Assembly (NCBI RefSeq): GCF_001913155.1
Contig: NZ_CP018760.1
Location: 1,984,001 to 2,048,000, forward strand
Direction of reading: 5' to 3'
Origin: Maribacter hydrothermalis
GTDB taxonomy: Bacteria; Bacteroidota; Bacteroidia; Flavobacteriales; Flavobacteriaceae
Length of the DNA: 64,000 bases
Program-made: the position numbers and the translations under genes
Notes under the pieces: generated by a model
The model's input: the letters and a program-made list of their open reading frames with translations, nothing else
Told to the model about the DNA's origin: nothing
Databases searched by the model: none
In this document: positions 1-8,896 of the stretch, piece by piece
Numbering within the stretch: the stretch's first letter is position 1
How the letters are laid out: each line of letters begins with the position of its first letter

Positions 1-105
1 TTCTTTGGTAAAAATATTGTTTTAATACCGCTGTTATTAATCTTATTATTTTTTGCAATTTCAATATTGAAATACTTGAATAGAAGGTCTATGTCTATAT
101 CCTAA
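1..105 (+). CDS. 3' end of a membrane protein (partial)
   Basis: An open frame runs from base 1 to a TAA at 103-105 and encodes the last 34 residues of a protein. The visible part is one hydrophobic segment (about residues 7-23, rich in L, I and F) followed by a basic tail (KYLNRRS), so it looks like the last transmembrane helix of an inner-membrane protein. It ends 6 bp before rfbB and lies in the same direction, so it probably belongs to the same polysaccharide operon. Nothing more specific can be said because the gene starts outside the window. Confidence 0.6.
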   Translation, partial: FFGKNIVLIPLLLILLFFAISILKYLNRRSMSIS

Positions 106-111
106 ACAATT

Positions 112-1122
112 ATGCTTGAACTTCCAAAAGAAAATAAAACGATTGTAATTACAGGTGGTGCGGGTTTTATAGGAAGTAACTTTATACCTTTTTTTTTAGC
201 CAAAAATCCAGCTATTAATGTTTTAAATATTGATAAGCTTACCTATGCAGGTAGTTTAGATAATTTAAAGGAAGTTCAGTCAAACAAAAGATATGCATTC
301 ATTAAAGGTGATATATGTGATTTTGACTTGATTAAAAGTGTATTCGAAGATTTTAATATAACCGGTGTAATTAATTTTGCAGCGGAATCTCATGTAGATA
401 ATTCTATAAATTCACCTCATAAGTTTATAAAAACTAATATAGAAGGCACCTTTAACCTTCTAGAAGTTGCGAGACACTTTTGGAAAGGAACTAACAATAG
501 ATTTCATCAAATATCTACAGACGAAGTATTTGGGTCTTTGGGTGATAATGGTTTTTTTAAAGAGGATTCTAACTATCAACCAAACAGTCCCTATAGTGCA
601 TCAAAAGCTTCGGCGGACTTTTTGGTTAGAAGTTATCATCATACTTATGGGATGAATGTAGTTACGAGTAACTGCTCTAATAATTACGGACCAAAACAAC
701 ATGATGAAAAATTAATACCCACTGTAATTAGAACAGCGCTTGGAGGAAAGGAAATACCCATTTATGGCAATGGTAAAAATGTGAGGGATTGGTTATATGT
801 TATTGACCATTGTAAAGGAATAGACACAATTTATCATAGGGGGAAATCTGGTGAAACATACCTTTTGGGCGGTAACAATGAAATCGACAACTTATCTATT
901 GCACATAAAATATGTAATATATTAGATATAAAGATACCTAAAGAAAATGGAAGTTATAATTCGCAAATCAAATTTGTAAAAGATCGTCTTGGCCATGATT
1001 ATAGGTATGCTGTTGATGCAACTAAAGCTTCAAAGAATTTAAATTGGACTGCATTGGAAAAATTTGACATCGGTTTAGATAAAACTATTGACTGGTATTT
1101 AAATAAATATCATAATATATAA
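112..1122 (+). CDS. rfbB: dTDP-glucose 4,6-dehydratase
   Basis: Converts dTDP-glucose to dTDP-4-keto-6-deoxyglucose, the second step of dTDP-L-rhamnose synthesis in the cytoplasm. The protein is 336 aa, normal for the family. It has an N-terminal Rossmann motif TGGAGFIG (residues 14-21), the ISTDEVFG block with the catalytic Asp/Glu, and a YSASKAS block carrying the YxxxK pair of extended SDR enzymes. RfbA follows after one base, and rfbC and rfbD complete the set, which fixes the assignment. Confidence 0.96.
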   Translation: MLELPKENKTIVITGGAGFIGSNFIPFFLAKNPAINVLNIDKLTYAGSLDNLKEVQSNKRYAFIKGDICDFDLIKSVFEDFNITGVINFAAESHVDNSINSPHKFIKTNIEGTFNLLEVARHFWKGTNNRFHQISTDEVFGSLGDNGFFKEDSNYQPNSPYSASKASADFLVRSYHHTYGMNVVTSNCSNNYGPKQHDEKLIPTVIRTALGGKEIPIYGNGKNVRDWLYVIDHCKGIDTIYHRGKSGETYLLGGNNEIDNLSIAHKICNILDIKIPKENGSYNSQIKFVKDRLGHDYRYAVDATKASKNLNWTALEKFDIGLDKTIDWYLNKYHNI

Positions 1123-1123
1123 T

Positions 1124-1981
1124 ATGAAGGGAATAATTCTCGCAGGTGGAACAGGATCACGTTTATGGCCATTAACTAAAGCTTTGAGTAAGCAGTTAAT
1201 GCCAATTTATGACAAACCAATGATTTACTATCCCTTATCTACTTTAATGTTGGCAGGGATAAGAGAAATATTGATCATTACTACCGAAGATGATTTAGAT
1301 TTATTTAAAAAGCTATTGTTAGATGGTAGTCAACTTGGATGTAAGTTTAATTATGCTGTGCAAAATGAGCCAAAAGGATTAGCGGAAGCATTTATTATCG
1401 GTAGGGAATTCGTAGCTGATAGTAAAGTTGCATTAATTCTTGGGGATAATATTTTTTATGGTAGTGGGCTTGAAACCTTGTTAAAGAATAATCGTGACCC
1501 AAAGGGGGGCATAATTTATGGATACCATGTAAATAACCCAAAGAGATATGGCGTGGTTGAGTTCGATGAAAGTGGTAAAGCTATTTCAATAGTTGAAAAA
1601 CCCGATCATCCAAAATCAAATTTTGCAGTTCCTGGAATATATTTTTATGACAACGAAGTTATAAAAATTGCACAGGGTATACGGCCGAGTGAAAGAGGGG
1701 AGTTAGAAATTACAGATGTAAATAAGGCATACTTAAATAAAGGAAAACTTCAAGTTACTGTTTTAGATAAGGGAATTGCTTGGTTAGACACAGGTACATT
1801 CAGTTCGCTCATGCAAGCTTCTCAATTTGTTCAAGTTATAGAAGAAAGACAAGGACTTAAAATAGGTTGTATTGAAGAGGTAGCCTATAAACAAGGTTTT
1901 ATTAATGAAATACAATTAAAGAAATTAGCAGCACCCTTATTAAAGAGTGGCTATGGTGAATATTTAATGAATTTAATTTAA
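1124..1981 (+). CDS. rfbA: Glucose-1-phosphate thymidylyltransferase
   Basis: Makes dTDP-glucose from glucose-1-phosphate and dTTP, the first dTDP-rhamnose step. The 285-aa product starts with the nucleotidyltransferase signature [10 protein letters not shown] (residues 8-17), followed by [16 protein letters not shown], both diagnostic of RmlA. LGDNIFYG is the metal and nucleotide site block, and EKP plus the WLDTGT block sit in their usual places. The stop codon TAA shares its last A with the ATG of rfbC (TAATG), implying translational coupling. Confidence 0.97.
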   Translation: MKGIILAGGTGSRLWPLTKALSKQLMPIYDKPMIYYPLSTLMLAGIREILIITTEDDLDLFKKLLLDGSQLGCKFNYAVQNEPKGLAEAFIIGREFVADSKVALILGDNIFYGSGLETLLKNNRDPKGGIIYGYHVNNPKRYGVVEFDESGKAISIVEKPDHPKSNFAVPGIYFYDNEVIKIAQGIRPSERGELEITDVNKAYLNKGKLQVTVLDKGIAWLDTGTFSSLMQASQFVQVIEERQGLKIGCIEEVAYKQGFINEIQLKKLAAPLLKSGYGEYLMNLI

Positions 1982-2526
1982 TGAACATAATTAAAACAAA
2001 ATTTAAGGACTGTTTATTAATTGAACCTAGTTTTTTTGATGATTCAAGAGGACTGTTTTTTGAGACATTTAAAAAGAATCAACTGGAGTCTGCATTGGGA
2101 TTTGCTATAGAATTTGTTCAAGAAAATACGTCCATTTCTAAAAAAGGCGTTTTAAGAGGGTTACATTTTCAAAAGAATACAGCTGCCCAGGCTAAATTAG
2201 TAACTGTCCAGCAAGGGGAAGTACTAGATGTTGTGGTTGACTTAAGGCCCAAAAGCGAAACATTTAAACAGCATTTAAAATTTATATTATCGGACAAAAA
2301 TCACAACAGTCTTTTTATACCGAAAGGTATGGCCCATGGGTTTTTAGCTTTAACAGACAATACGGTATTTAACTACAAATGCGATAATTACTATAACCCA
2401 CAAATGGAGGCGGGTATCATTTTTAATGATTCCGACTTAGAAATTGAATGGGATTATCCAATAAACGATTTAATAATATCAAAAAAGGATTTGTTGTTGC
2501 CCAGTCTAAAATCAGTCATTAAATGA
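1981..2526 (+). CDS. rfbC: dTDP-4-dehydrorhamnose 3,5-epimerase
   Basis: Epimerises dTDP-4-keto-6-deoxyglucose at C3 and C5. The 181-aa cupin protein carries the RmlC signature RGLHFQ with the catalytic base His62, the VVVDLR strand, the GMAHGF block with His119, and the catalytic Tyr132 in FNYKCDNYY. Length is normal. It overlaps rfbD by 4 bp (ATGA at 2523-2526), typical of this tight operon. Confidence 0.96.
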   Translation: MNIIKTKFKDCLLIEPSFFDDSRGLFFETFKKNQLESALGFAIEFVQENTSISKKGVLRGLHFQKNTAAQAKLVTVQQGEVLDVVVDLRPKSETFKQHLKFILSDKNHNSLFIPKGMAHGFLALTDNTVFNYKCDNYYNPQMEAGIIFNDSDLEIEWDYPINDLIISKKDLLLPSLKSVIK

Positions 2527-3296
2527 TAAAGATTTTAGTTACTGGTGCTAGTGGTCAATTAGGAAGTTGTCTTCAAAAAATTGCCCCTACATTTAAAACT
2601 TGCCAGTTTTACTTTAAAAATTCAGGCGAGTTAGATATATTGAACAAGAAGTTGGTAAACTCGTTATTTGAAAAAGATAAATTCGATTATTGTATTAATT
2701 GTGCAGCATATACTAATGTTGAACTGGCAGAGAAAGAACCTGAAAAAGCCTTTAAAGTTAATGCCGAAGGGGCTAGAAATATTGCCTTGGCCTGCAAAAA
2801 ATCCCAAACTGGTTTAGTTCACCTTTCTACAGATTATGTTTTTGATGGAGAAAAACAAGGGCCATATACAATTCATGACATCCCAAACCCTGTAAATGAA
2901 TATGGTAAGTCTAAATTGTTGGGAGAGCAATACATAAAAGAAGTCTTTGCAAACTTTCTTATCATAAGAACTTCATGGTTATATTCTGAATTTGGTAAAA
3001 ATTTTTATAAAACAATTATAGAAAAAAGTAAAACAGAAAAGATTTTAAGGGTGACCGATGAACAGATAGGTTGCCCAACTAATGCGAATAATTTAGCAAT
3101 GCACATAGTAAAGAAACTCACCGAGAAGAATATTAATTATGGCATTGAACATTTTACAGACGGATATTCTAGTACATGGTTCGATTTTGCTAAAAAAATA
3201 GTAAAAGATCAAAACTTACAAGATAAAGTGCAATTAGTTAAAGATAGGAATTATTGTACTTTTGTAAAGAGACCAATAAATAGTGTACTTATTTAG
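2523..3296 (+). CDS. rfbD: dTDP-4-dehydrorhamnose reductase, short at C-terminus
   Basis: NAD(P)H-dependent reductase for the last dTDP-L-rhamnose step. Visible elements are the Rossmann motif GASGQLG (8-14), the CAAYTNVE block, STDYVFDG (about 102-109) and the catalytic YGKSK (Tyr127, Lys131). At 257 aa it is shorter than the usual 280-300. The conserved RPxxSVL block is immediately followed by a stop, whereas family members normally continue about 25-30 residues with a helix ending in a Trp-containing segment. The catalytic domain is intact, so activity may survive, but the tail appears lost at the junction with the nonulosonate genes. Confidence 0.9.
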   Translation: MIKILVTGASGQLGSCLQKIAPTFKTCQFYFKNSGELDILNKKLVNSLFEKDKFDYCINCAAYTNVELAEKEPEKAFKVNAEGARNIALACKKSQTGLVHLSTDYVFDGEKQGPYTIHDIPNPVNEYGKSKLLGEQYIKEVFANFLIIRTSWLYSEFGKNFYKTIIEKSKTEKILRVTDEQIGCPTNANNLAMHIVKKLTEKNINYGIEHFTDGYSSTWFDFAKKIVKDQNLQDKVQLVKDRNYCTFVKRPINSVLI

Positions 3297-3315
3297 TATA
3301 TAAATCATCAAGTTT

Positions 3316-4503
3316 ATGGAAATACTTAACCTGATTGGAAGGGACCAGGAGTTATTTGAAAATGATATTAACAAACACGAAAAAGAGTTACATAAAAGGG
3401 TGAGTTCCTCTTCATTTTTGGTAATTGGTGGTGCGGGATCTATAGGGCAAGCAGTTACAAAAGAAATATTTAAAAGAAACCCTAAAAAACTGCATGTTGT
3501 TGACATAAGCGAAAACAACATGGTTGAATTGGTTCGTGACATTCGTAGCTCTTTCGGGTATATAGATGGCGATTTTCAAACTTTTGCATTAGATATAGGC
3601 TCAAGGGAGTATGATGCATTTATTGAAGCTGACGGAATCTATGATTATGTTCTTAATCTTTCGGCATTAAAACATGTTAGAAGTGAAAAAGACCCTTTTA
3701 CCTTAATGAGAATGATAGAGGTAAATATTTTCAATACCGATAAAACGATCAAACAGGCTATTAAAAAAGGAACTAAAAAATATTTCTGTGTTTCAACTGA
3801 TAAAGCTGCTAACCCGGTAAATATGATGGGTGCATCTAAACGAATAATGGAAATGTTTCTAATGCGAAATAGTGCTAATATTCCAATTTCTACTGCACGT
3901 TTCGCTAATGTCGCCTTTTCTGATGGCTCTTTGTTACATGGTTTTGATCAACGTATTAAGAAAGGTCAACCAATTGTTGCGCCTAATGACATTAAAAGGT
4001 ATTTTGTTGTGCCGAAAGAAAGCGGAGAATTGTGTTTAATGTCTTGTATTTTTGGGGAGAATAGGGATATCTTTTTTCCGAAACTTAACGAAGGGCTTCA
4101 TTTAATATCCTTTGCCGACATTGCAGTTAAATATTTAAAATCCTTAGGCTATGAGCCGTTTTTATGTGAGAGCGAACAAGAAGCACGTGAATTAGTTAAA
4201 ACACTACCAAAAAAAGGTAAATGGCCGTGTCTCTTTTCAGGAAGTGATACCACAGGTGAAAAGGATTTCGAAGAATTTTTCACTGAGCAGGAAACATTAG
4301 ATATGAACCAGTTTCAAAAATTAGGTATTATTAAAAATGAATTAAATATAGATAACGAAAAGCTAGATTATTTTGAAAAAACAATAACAGCTATTAAAAA
4401 TCAACCAACTTGGACTAAAGAGCCCATAGTTGAATTGTTTTATCATATGATTCCCAATTTTGGTCATAAGGAGACAGGTAAATATCTAGATAGTAAAATG
4501 TAG
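3316..4503 (+). CDS. legB: Nucleotide-sugar 4,6-dehydratase (LegB/CapD type)
   Basis: Extended SDR of the polysaccharide-biosynthesis (CapD/FlaA1) family, predicted to dehydrate an NDP-GlcNAc to the 4-keto-6-deoxy sugar that starts legionaminic acid synthesis. It has GGAGSIG (38-44), a long N-terminal lead before the Rossmann fold, and the STDKAANPVNMMGASKR block in which the usual YxxxK Tyr is replaced by Met, as in this inverting/retaining dehydratase group. Length 395 aa is normal. The aminotransferase begins 6 bp downstream. In the Campylobacter legionaminate pathway the substrate is GDP-linked, and the CBS-nucleotidyltransferase further on suggests the same here (inference). Confidence 0.87.
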   Translation: MEILNLIGRDQELFENDINKHEKELHKRVSSSSFLVIGGAGSIGQAVTKEIFKRNPKKLHVVDISENNMVELVRDIRSSFGYIDGDFQTFALDIGSREYDAFIEADGIYDYVLNLSALKHVRSEKDPFTLMRMIEVNIFNTDKTIKQAIKKGTKKYFCVSTDKAANPVNMMGASKRIMEMFLMRNSANIPISTARFANVAFSDGSLLHGFDQRIKKGQPIVAPNDIKRYFVVPKESGELCLMSCIFGENRDIFFPKLNEGLHLISFADIAVKYLKSLGYEPFLCESEQEARELVKTLPKKGKWPCLFSGSDTTGEKDFEEFFTEQETLDMNQFQKLGIIKNELNIDNEKLDYFEKTITAIKNQPTWTKEPIVELFYHMIPNFGHKETGKYLDSKM

Positions 4504-4509
4504 TCAATT

Positions 4510-5649
4510 ATGGTTAAGGATACAGTACAATTCATTAGAGAGCACTATAATTCGAATGAATTTATACCGCTACATGCTCCGTATTTTGGCGGTAAAGAAA
4601 AAGCCTATTTAAACGAATGTATAGATACTACTTTCGTATCTAGTGTTGGGAAATTCGTTGACCAATTCGAAGCGAATATGGCAACATTTACAGGTGCTAA
4701 ATACGCTGTAGCTACCGTAAATGGTACGGCGGCCTTACATATTGCTTTGCAATTGGCCGGTGTTTTACAAGATGATGAGGTAATAACACAATCTTTAACT
4801 TTTATAGCTACATGCAATGCTATAAGTTATATTGGGGCTCATCCCGTATTTGTCGATGTCGATCGCGATACAATGGGATTATCACCAGAAAAACTCCAGC
4901 ATTTTTTATCCAAAGAAACCATAATGGTTAATGGTCAGTGCATTAATAAAAACACTAAAAAAATTATAAAGGCCGTTGTTCCTATGCACACCTTTGGCAT
5001 GCCCATAGATTTAGATAAATTAAAATTGGTATGTGACCCGTATAATATTAAAATTGTTGAAGATGCGGCCGAATCGTTAGGTAGCTATCAGAACAATAAT
5101 CACACGGGAACAAAAGGAATATTTGGAATTTTAAGTTTTAATGGCAATAAAACAATTACAACCGGTGGGGGAGGTATGATTTTGACCAATGACGATTCTT
5201 TGGCAAAAAAGGCAAAACATATTACAACAACAGCAAAAATTCCACACAAGTGGGATTTTAACCACGACCAAGTAGGTTATAACTATAGAATGCCCAACAT
5301 TAACGCTGCTTTAGGTTGTGCCCAACTTGAAAAACTACCGGAAATTTTAAAGAATAAACGTGATCTAGCTCTTAAATACAAAGAATTTTTTAGCGATAAA
5401 CCAGCTTATTTTGTTACTGAACCAAAGAACACCGTAGCCAATTATTGGTTAAATGCAATTGTACTTGAAAAGGCAGAGGATAGAGATGAATTTTTAAAGG
5501 CTACTAACGATGCAGGCGTTATGACCAGACCTATTTGGAAACTCATGAACGATTTGCCAATGTTTAAAAAAGCTCAAAAAGGAAATCTTGAAAATTCAAT
5601 TTGGCTCGAAGAACGGGTAATAAATATACCAAGTAGTGTAAATTTTTAA
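4510..5649 (+). CDS. legC: PLP aminotransferase (LegC type)
   Basis: DegT/DnrJ/EryC1-family aminotransferase that would aminate C4 of the 4-keto-6-deoxy sugar. The pocket includes NGTAALH (71-77), VEDAAESLG with Asp185 pairing the pyridine nitrogen, and SFNGNKTITTGGGG with the PLP lysine Lys214. The protein is 379 aa and ends NIPSSVNF. A second, in-frame-looking copy of the last codons (encoding NIPSSVET then a stop) lies 452 bp downstream at 6075-6098, directly overlapping the next gene, which suggests that the original 3' end was displaced by an insertion. Confidence 0.88.
   Translation: MVKDTVQFIREHYNSNEFIPLHAPYFGGKEKAYLNECIDTTFVSSVGKFVDQFEANMATFTGAKYAVATVNGTAALHIALQLAGVLQDDEVITQSLTFIATCNAISYIGAHPVFVDVDRDTMGLSPEKLQHFLSKETIMVNGQCINKNTKKIIKAVVPMHTFGMPIDLDKLKLVCDPYNIKIVEDAAESLGSYQNNNHTGTKGIFGILSFNGNKTITTGGGGMILTNDDSLAKKAKHITTTAKIPHKWDFNHDQVGYNYRMPNINAALGCAQLEKLPEILKNKRDLALKYKEFFSDKPAYFVTEPKNTVANYWLNAIVLEKAEDRDEFLKATNDAGVMTRPIWKLMNDLPMFKKAQKGNLENSIWLEERVINIPSSVNF
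5623..5639 (+). repeat. 17-bp direct repeat, copy 1 (end of legC)
   Basis: AATATACCAAGTAGTGT, encoding the NIPSSV end of legC. It matches 6075-6091 at 16 of 17 bases. The two copies bound the 438-bp non-coding block between legC and the acetyltransferase gene. Confidence 0.8.
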
Positions 5650-6087
5650 TATAAAAACTCTAAACAGTAATATTGGGTTTAACGAATAGATACTAATTTT
5701 TTTCTATGAATAATTCAATTTTATTTTTCAACTTTTTTAGTTCATGCAAAAATATTAAAGAGGAGATATATATCTGATGAGATTAATAATTTGGTGGTTT
5801 TAAAATTGGATTATGTTGATGACCAATTATTCTTAAAAATGTTAGTAACTCTAGAATACGTAGTTTATTGATATTGGGATTATAGTACGTTTAAAGTAAG
5901 GGTAAAAAAAAGTAAATTTAGGATGTAAACTACCTAAAGTCGTTTTATAATAGGTGCAGTAAACAACCGGAAAATACAGGTAGGTGGCTATACTATATTA
6001 GTATCATCCCTAAAGTGCCTCTAATTAAATTTTTTTAAGTGCACAAAACAAGTTTGTTTAAGAATAATATTTATAATATACCAAGCA
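5650..6087. other. Non-coding block inside the nonulosonate operon
   Basis: This 438-bp stretch interrupts an operon whose other genes overlap or nearly touch. It has no long reading frame, no transposase and no clear terminal inverted repeats. One stop-free run of about 50 codons (roughly 5715-5870, + strand, no good start) reads like a decayed gene fragment, but I do not recognise it. A short hairpin AAACAA/TTGTTT sits near 6046-6059. The block is flanked by a 17-bp near-perfect direct repeat taken from the legC 3' end, so it looks inserted or left by recombination. Confidence 0.6.
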
Positions 6088-6091
6088 GTGT
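6075..6091 (+). repeat. 17-bp direct repeat, copy 2 (ghost legC end)
   Basis: AATATACCAAGCAGTGT, one mismatch from 5623-5639. Read in the legC frame it gives NIPSSVET and a stop, and the GTG within it (6088) is the start of the acetyltransferase gene. That is the overlap expected of an undisturbed operon. Confidence 0.8.
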
Positions 6092-6723
6092 CGAAACATA
6101 AAAACATATTTTTTTTAGGATACTCTGGGCATGCATATGTTGCTATAGAAGTGGCAAGGGCTAATGAATTAAACGTTTTGGGGTATTTCGATAAATTAAA
6201 AAACATTCAAAACCCATTTAATTTGTTGTACTGTGGAATTGAAAATGATACCGAGTTTAAGAAAAAAGTAAAAAATGCTTATGTTTTCCCTGCTATTGGT
6301 GCCAACAATATTAGAGAAAAACTGCACCGTTTACTTATAGAAAATAATATTGAACAAATAGTATTAATTGACCCATCGGCACATATATCTAACTCTGCGG
6401 TAATAGGGGAATCAACTTTGGTAAACCCAAACGTGTCCATTAATAGCCTTGCAACTATTGGAAATGGGTGTATCATAAATACCGGTTCTATTGTAGAACA
6501 CGAGTGTTTAATTGATGATTATACTCATATTGCGCCAGGTGCGGTTTTAGCTGGAAATGTCAAAATCGGTAAAAATTGTTTTATCGGCGCTAATGCTGTT
6601 ATTAAACAAGGTATTATTATTGCGGATAATGTAACTGTGGGCGCAGGTTCCGTGATCTTAAATAATATAACAGAAAAAGGAATTTGGGTTGGTAATCCTG
6701 CAAAACAACTTTTAAAGAAATGA
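6088..6723 (+). CDS. NeuD/PglD-type sugar acetyltransferase
   Basis: Predicted to N-acetylate the 4-amino sugar made by LegC, giving the diacetamido intermediate. The 211-aa protein has the NeuD/PglD layout: an N-terminal Rossmann-like domain with the GYSGHA motif (about residues 10-15), then a left-handed beta-helix of hexapeptide repeats from about residue 95 to 200 (AVIGEST, ATIGNGC, VKIGKNC, VTVGAGS), ending GNPAKQL. The GTG start is supported by the motif lying right at the N-terminus. It overlaps the synthase gene by 4 bp. It fills the LegH role by position (inference). Confidence 0.85.
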   Translation: MSKHKNIFFLGYSGHAYVAIEVARANELNVLGYFDKLKNIQNPFNLLYCGIENDTEFKKKVKNAYVFPAIGANNIREKLHRLLIENNIEQIVLIDPSAHISNSAVIGESTLVNPNVSINSLATIGNGCIINTGSIVEHECLIDDYTHIAPGAVLAGNVKIGKNCFIGANAVIKQGIIIADNVTVGAGSVILNNITEKGIWVGNPAKQLLKK

Positions 6724-7724
6724 AAAATAAAGTACTGATCATCGCTGAAGCAGGGGTAAACCATAATGGAGATATTTCTTTAGCAAAAAAACTTATAGAT
6801 GCCGCATCGGATGCTGGGGTAGATTATGTTAAGTTTCAAACTTTTAATTCAAAGAAGCTGGTAAGTAAATCTGCTCAAAAGGCAGATTACCAAAAAGAAA
6901 ATACGAATGACAAAGGAAAATCACAGCTGAAAATGCTTCAAAAACTTGAACTTAGTAAAGAAGACCATTTGGTATTAATACAGCATTGTAAAGAAAGGAG
7001 CATTAAGTTTTTGTCAACTGCTTTTGATTTGGATAGTATAGATTTTTTAAATGAACTGAAAATTGATTTATGGAAGGTACCCTCTGGTGAAATAACCAAT
7101 TTACCTTATCTAAGAAAATTAGGTGGTTTAGGGAAACCAGTAATTATTTCTACGGGAATGGCTGAGATGTCTGAAATTGAAGATGCCATAAATGTTATCG
7201 TTTCATCGGGTACAAAAAAAGAAGAAATAACGGTGTTACATTGTAACACTGAATATCCAACACCTATGCATGATGTAAACTTAACAGCGATGAACACTAT
7301 AAAAGAAGTGTTTAATGTGCCAATAGGTTACTCTGACCATACATTGGGAGTTGAAGTACCTACAGCAGCTGTAGCCCTAGGCGCAACAGTTATTGAAAAA
7401 CACTTTACTTTAGATAAAACTATGGATGGCCCTGATCACAAAGCTTCTTTAGAACCTAATGAACTCAAGGCAATGGTAACAGCAATAAGGAACATAGAAA
7501 AAGCCTTGGGCAATGGGGTAAAAGCACCTAGTCCAAGCGAAGCAAAAAACAAATCTATTGCCCGTAAAAGTATTGTAGCAAACAAGAATATTTCTAAAGG
7601 AGAGCTATTTAATGAAAGCAATATAACTGTAAAGCGACCAGGTACAGGAATTTCGCCTATGAAATGGGACGATATTATTGGTACGGCTGCTACCAAAAAC
7701 TATAAAGCAGACGAATTAATATGA
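6720..7724 (+). CDS. legI: N,N'-diacetyllegionaminate synthase (NeuB family)
   Basis: Condenses phosphoenolpyruvate with a 2,4-diacetamido-trideoxymannose to give the nine-carbon acid. The 334-aa protein has the NeuB TIM-barrel domain (about 1-240: IAEAGVNHNGD, FQTFNSKKL, KVPSGEI, STGMAEMSEI, HCNTEYPTP, GYSDHT, EKHFTLD) and a C-terminal SAF/antifreeze-like domain (about 275-334, ARKSIVANKNISKGE and KRPGTGISP). The HCNTEYP and preceding blocks are NeuB-family hallmarks. It overlaps both neighbours by 4 bp. Legionaminate rather than sialate is inferred from legB and legC upstream. Confidence 0.92.
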   Translation: MKNKVLIIAEAGVNHNGDISLAKKLIDAASDAGVDYVKFQTFNSKKLVSKSAQKADYQKENTNDKGKSQLKMLQKLELSKEDHLVLIQHCKERSIKFLSTAFDLDSIDFLNELKIDLWKVPSGEITNLPYLRKLGGLGKPVIISTGMAEMSEIEDAINVIVSSGTKKEEITVLHCNTEYPTPMHDVNLTAMNTIKEVFNVPIGYSDHTLGVEVPTAAVALGATVIEKHFTLDKTMDGPDHKASLEPNELKAMVTAIRNIEKALGNGVKAPSPSEAKNKSIARKSIVANKNISKGELFNESNITVKRPGTGISPMKWDDIIGTAATKNYKADELI

Positions 7725-8896
7725 GGAAAATTGCGGTTATTACTGGTACTAGGGCGGAGTACGGTCTGTTAAAGCCGTTAATAAAGGCTATTGATGGTGC
7801 TAAAAATTTACAGCTTCAACTTCTGGTAACCGGTATGCATTTAATGCCAGAATTTGGAAATACGTATTTGCAAATAGTAAAAGACGGATTTACCATTGAT
7901 GCCAAAATTGAGGATGGTTTAAATGGAGATAGTGCTTTGGATATTTCTAAGGCCGTGGGTAAAGCTACTATAGGCTTTGCACAGGCTTTTAGTGAATTAA
8001 ATCCTGAAATGATTGTAGTTCTAGGTGATCGAAGCGAAATACTAGCTGCTGTAACAGCGGCAGTAATAAATAACATTCCAGTAGCTCATATTCATGGCGG
8101 TGAAACTACAGAAGGAGCGTACGATGAGTTTATAAGACATGCCATTACTAAAATGAGTCATTTACACTTTGCAAGTTGCGAAGTGTATCGAAAAAGAATA
8201 ATACAATTAGGGGAACAACCACACACTGTTTTTAATGTTGGTGCAATAGGTATAGATAGTATCAAAAACCTTCAATTGTTAGATAAAAAATCGTTTGAGG
8301 AATCTATTTCTAAAACGCTTGATGAAAAATCTGTATTGATTACTTTTCATCCGGTTACCATGGAAAATTCTACGGCCGAAGTACAATTCAATGAATTACT
8401 ATCTGCTTTAGATGACTTGAAAAATACAACCTTGATATTTACAAAACCAAATTCGGATAAAGGTGGTAAGACAATCATTGAAATGATCGATTCTTATGTG
8501 GAAAATAATACCGAAAAAGCAATAAGCTTTACATCATTAGGGCAACTTAGATACCTTTCGGCATTAAAACATGTAGACTTTGTAATCGGAAATTCTTCTA
8601 GTGGAATTTTAGAAGTTCCCTATTTCCATATTCCAACAATCAACATTGGAGATCGGCAGAAAGGACGGGTAGCCCCAATAAGTGTTATACATTGTAAGCC
8701 AACGGCACCCGAAATTTCATCGGCTATTTTAAAGACAACAAGTAAAAAATTCTTAGATGATATTAAAAATCAAGAATTGTTGTTTGGTGATGGTGATGCA
8801 ACACATAAAATAATGAACCAACTAATTAAATTTGATAATCAAAGTCTTAAAAAATCATTTTACGATTTAAAACCAACCTGTTTTGAGAAACTTTAG
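7721..8896 (+). CDS. legG: Hydrolysing NDP-sugar 2-epimerase (NeuC family)
   Basis: Inverts C2 and cleaves the nucleotide, supplying the free mannose-type sugar for the synthase. The 391-aa GT-B-like protein opens with TGTRAEYGLLKPL, and has the VVLGDRSEILAA block, HIHGGETTEGAYDE (catalytic His/Glu region) and the C-terminal GNSSSGILEVP nucleotide-binding loop typical of hydrolysing epimerases. It overlaps legI by 4 bp and the next gene by 14 bp. Family identity is firm. The exact substrate is inferred from context. Confidence 0.92.
   Translation: MRKIAVITGTRAEYGLLKPLIKAIDGAKNLQLQLLVTGMHLMPEFGNTYLQIVKDGFTIDAKIEDGLNGDSALDISKAVGKATIGFAQAFSELNPEMIVVLGDRSEILAAVTAAVINNIPVAHIHGGETTEGAYDEFIRHAITKMSHLHFASCEVYRKRIIQLGEQPHTVFNVGAIGIDSIKNLQLLDKKSFEESISKTLDEKSVLITFHPVTMENSTAEVQFNELLSALDDLKNTTLIFTKPNSDKGGKTIIEMIDSYVENNTEKAISFTSLGQLRYLSALKHVDFVIGNSSSGILEVPYFHIPTINIGDRQKGRVAPISVIHCKPTAPEISSAILKTTSKKFLDDIKNQELLFGDGDATHKIMNQLIKFDNQSLKKSFYDLKPTCFEKL

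Noticed and set aside
3234..3542. Minus-strand ORF of 102 codons across the rfbD end and legB start
   Set aside because: It overlaps two well-supported plus-strand genes, and its protein has no family pattern. A shadow frame.
5650..6087. Insertion sequence between legC and the acetyltransferase
   Set aside because: No transposase, no terminal inverted repeats and no standard-length target duplication apart from the 17-bp gene-end repeat. Kept only as a non-coding block.
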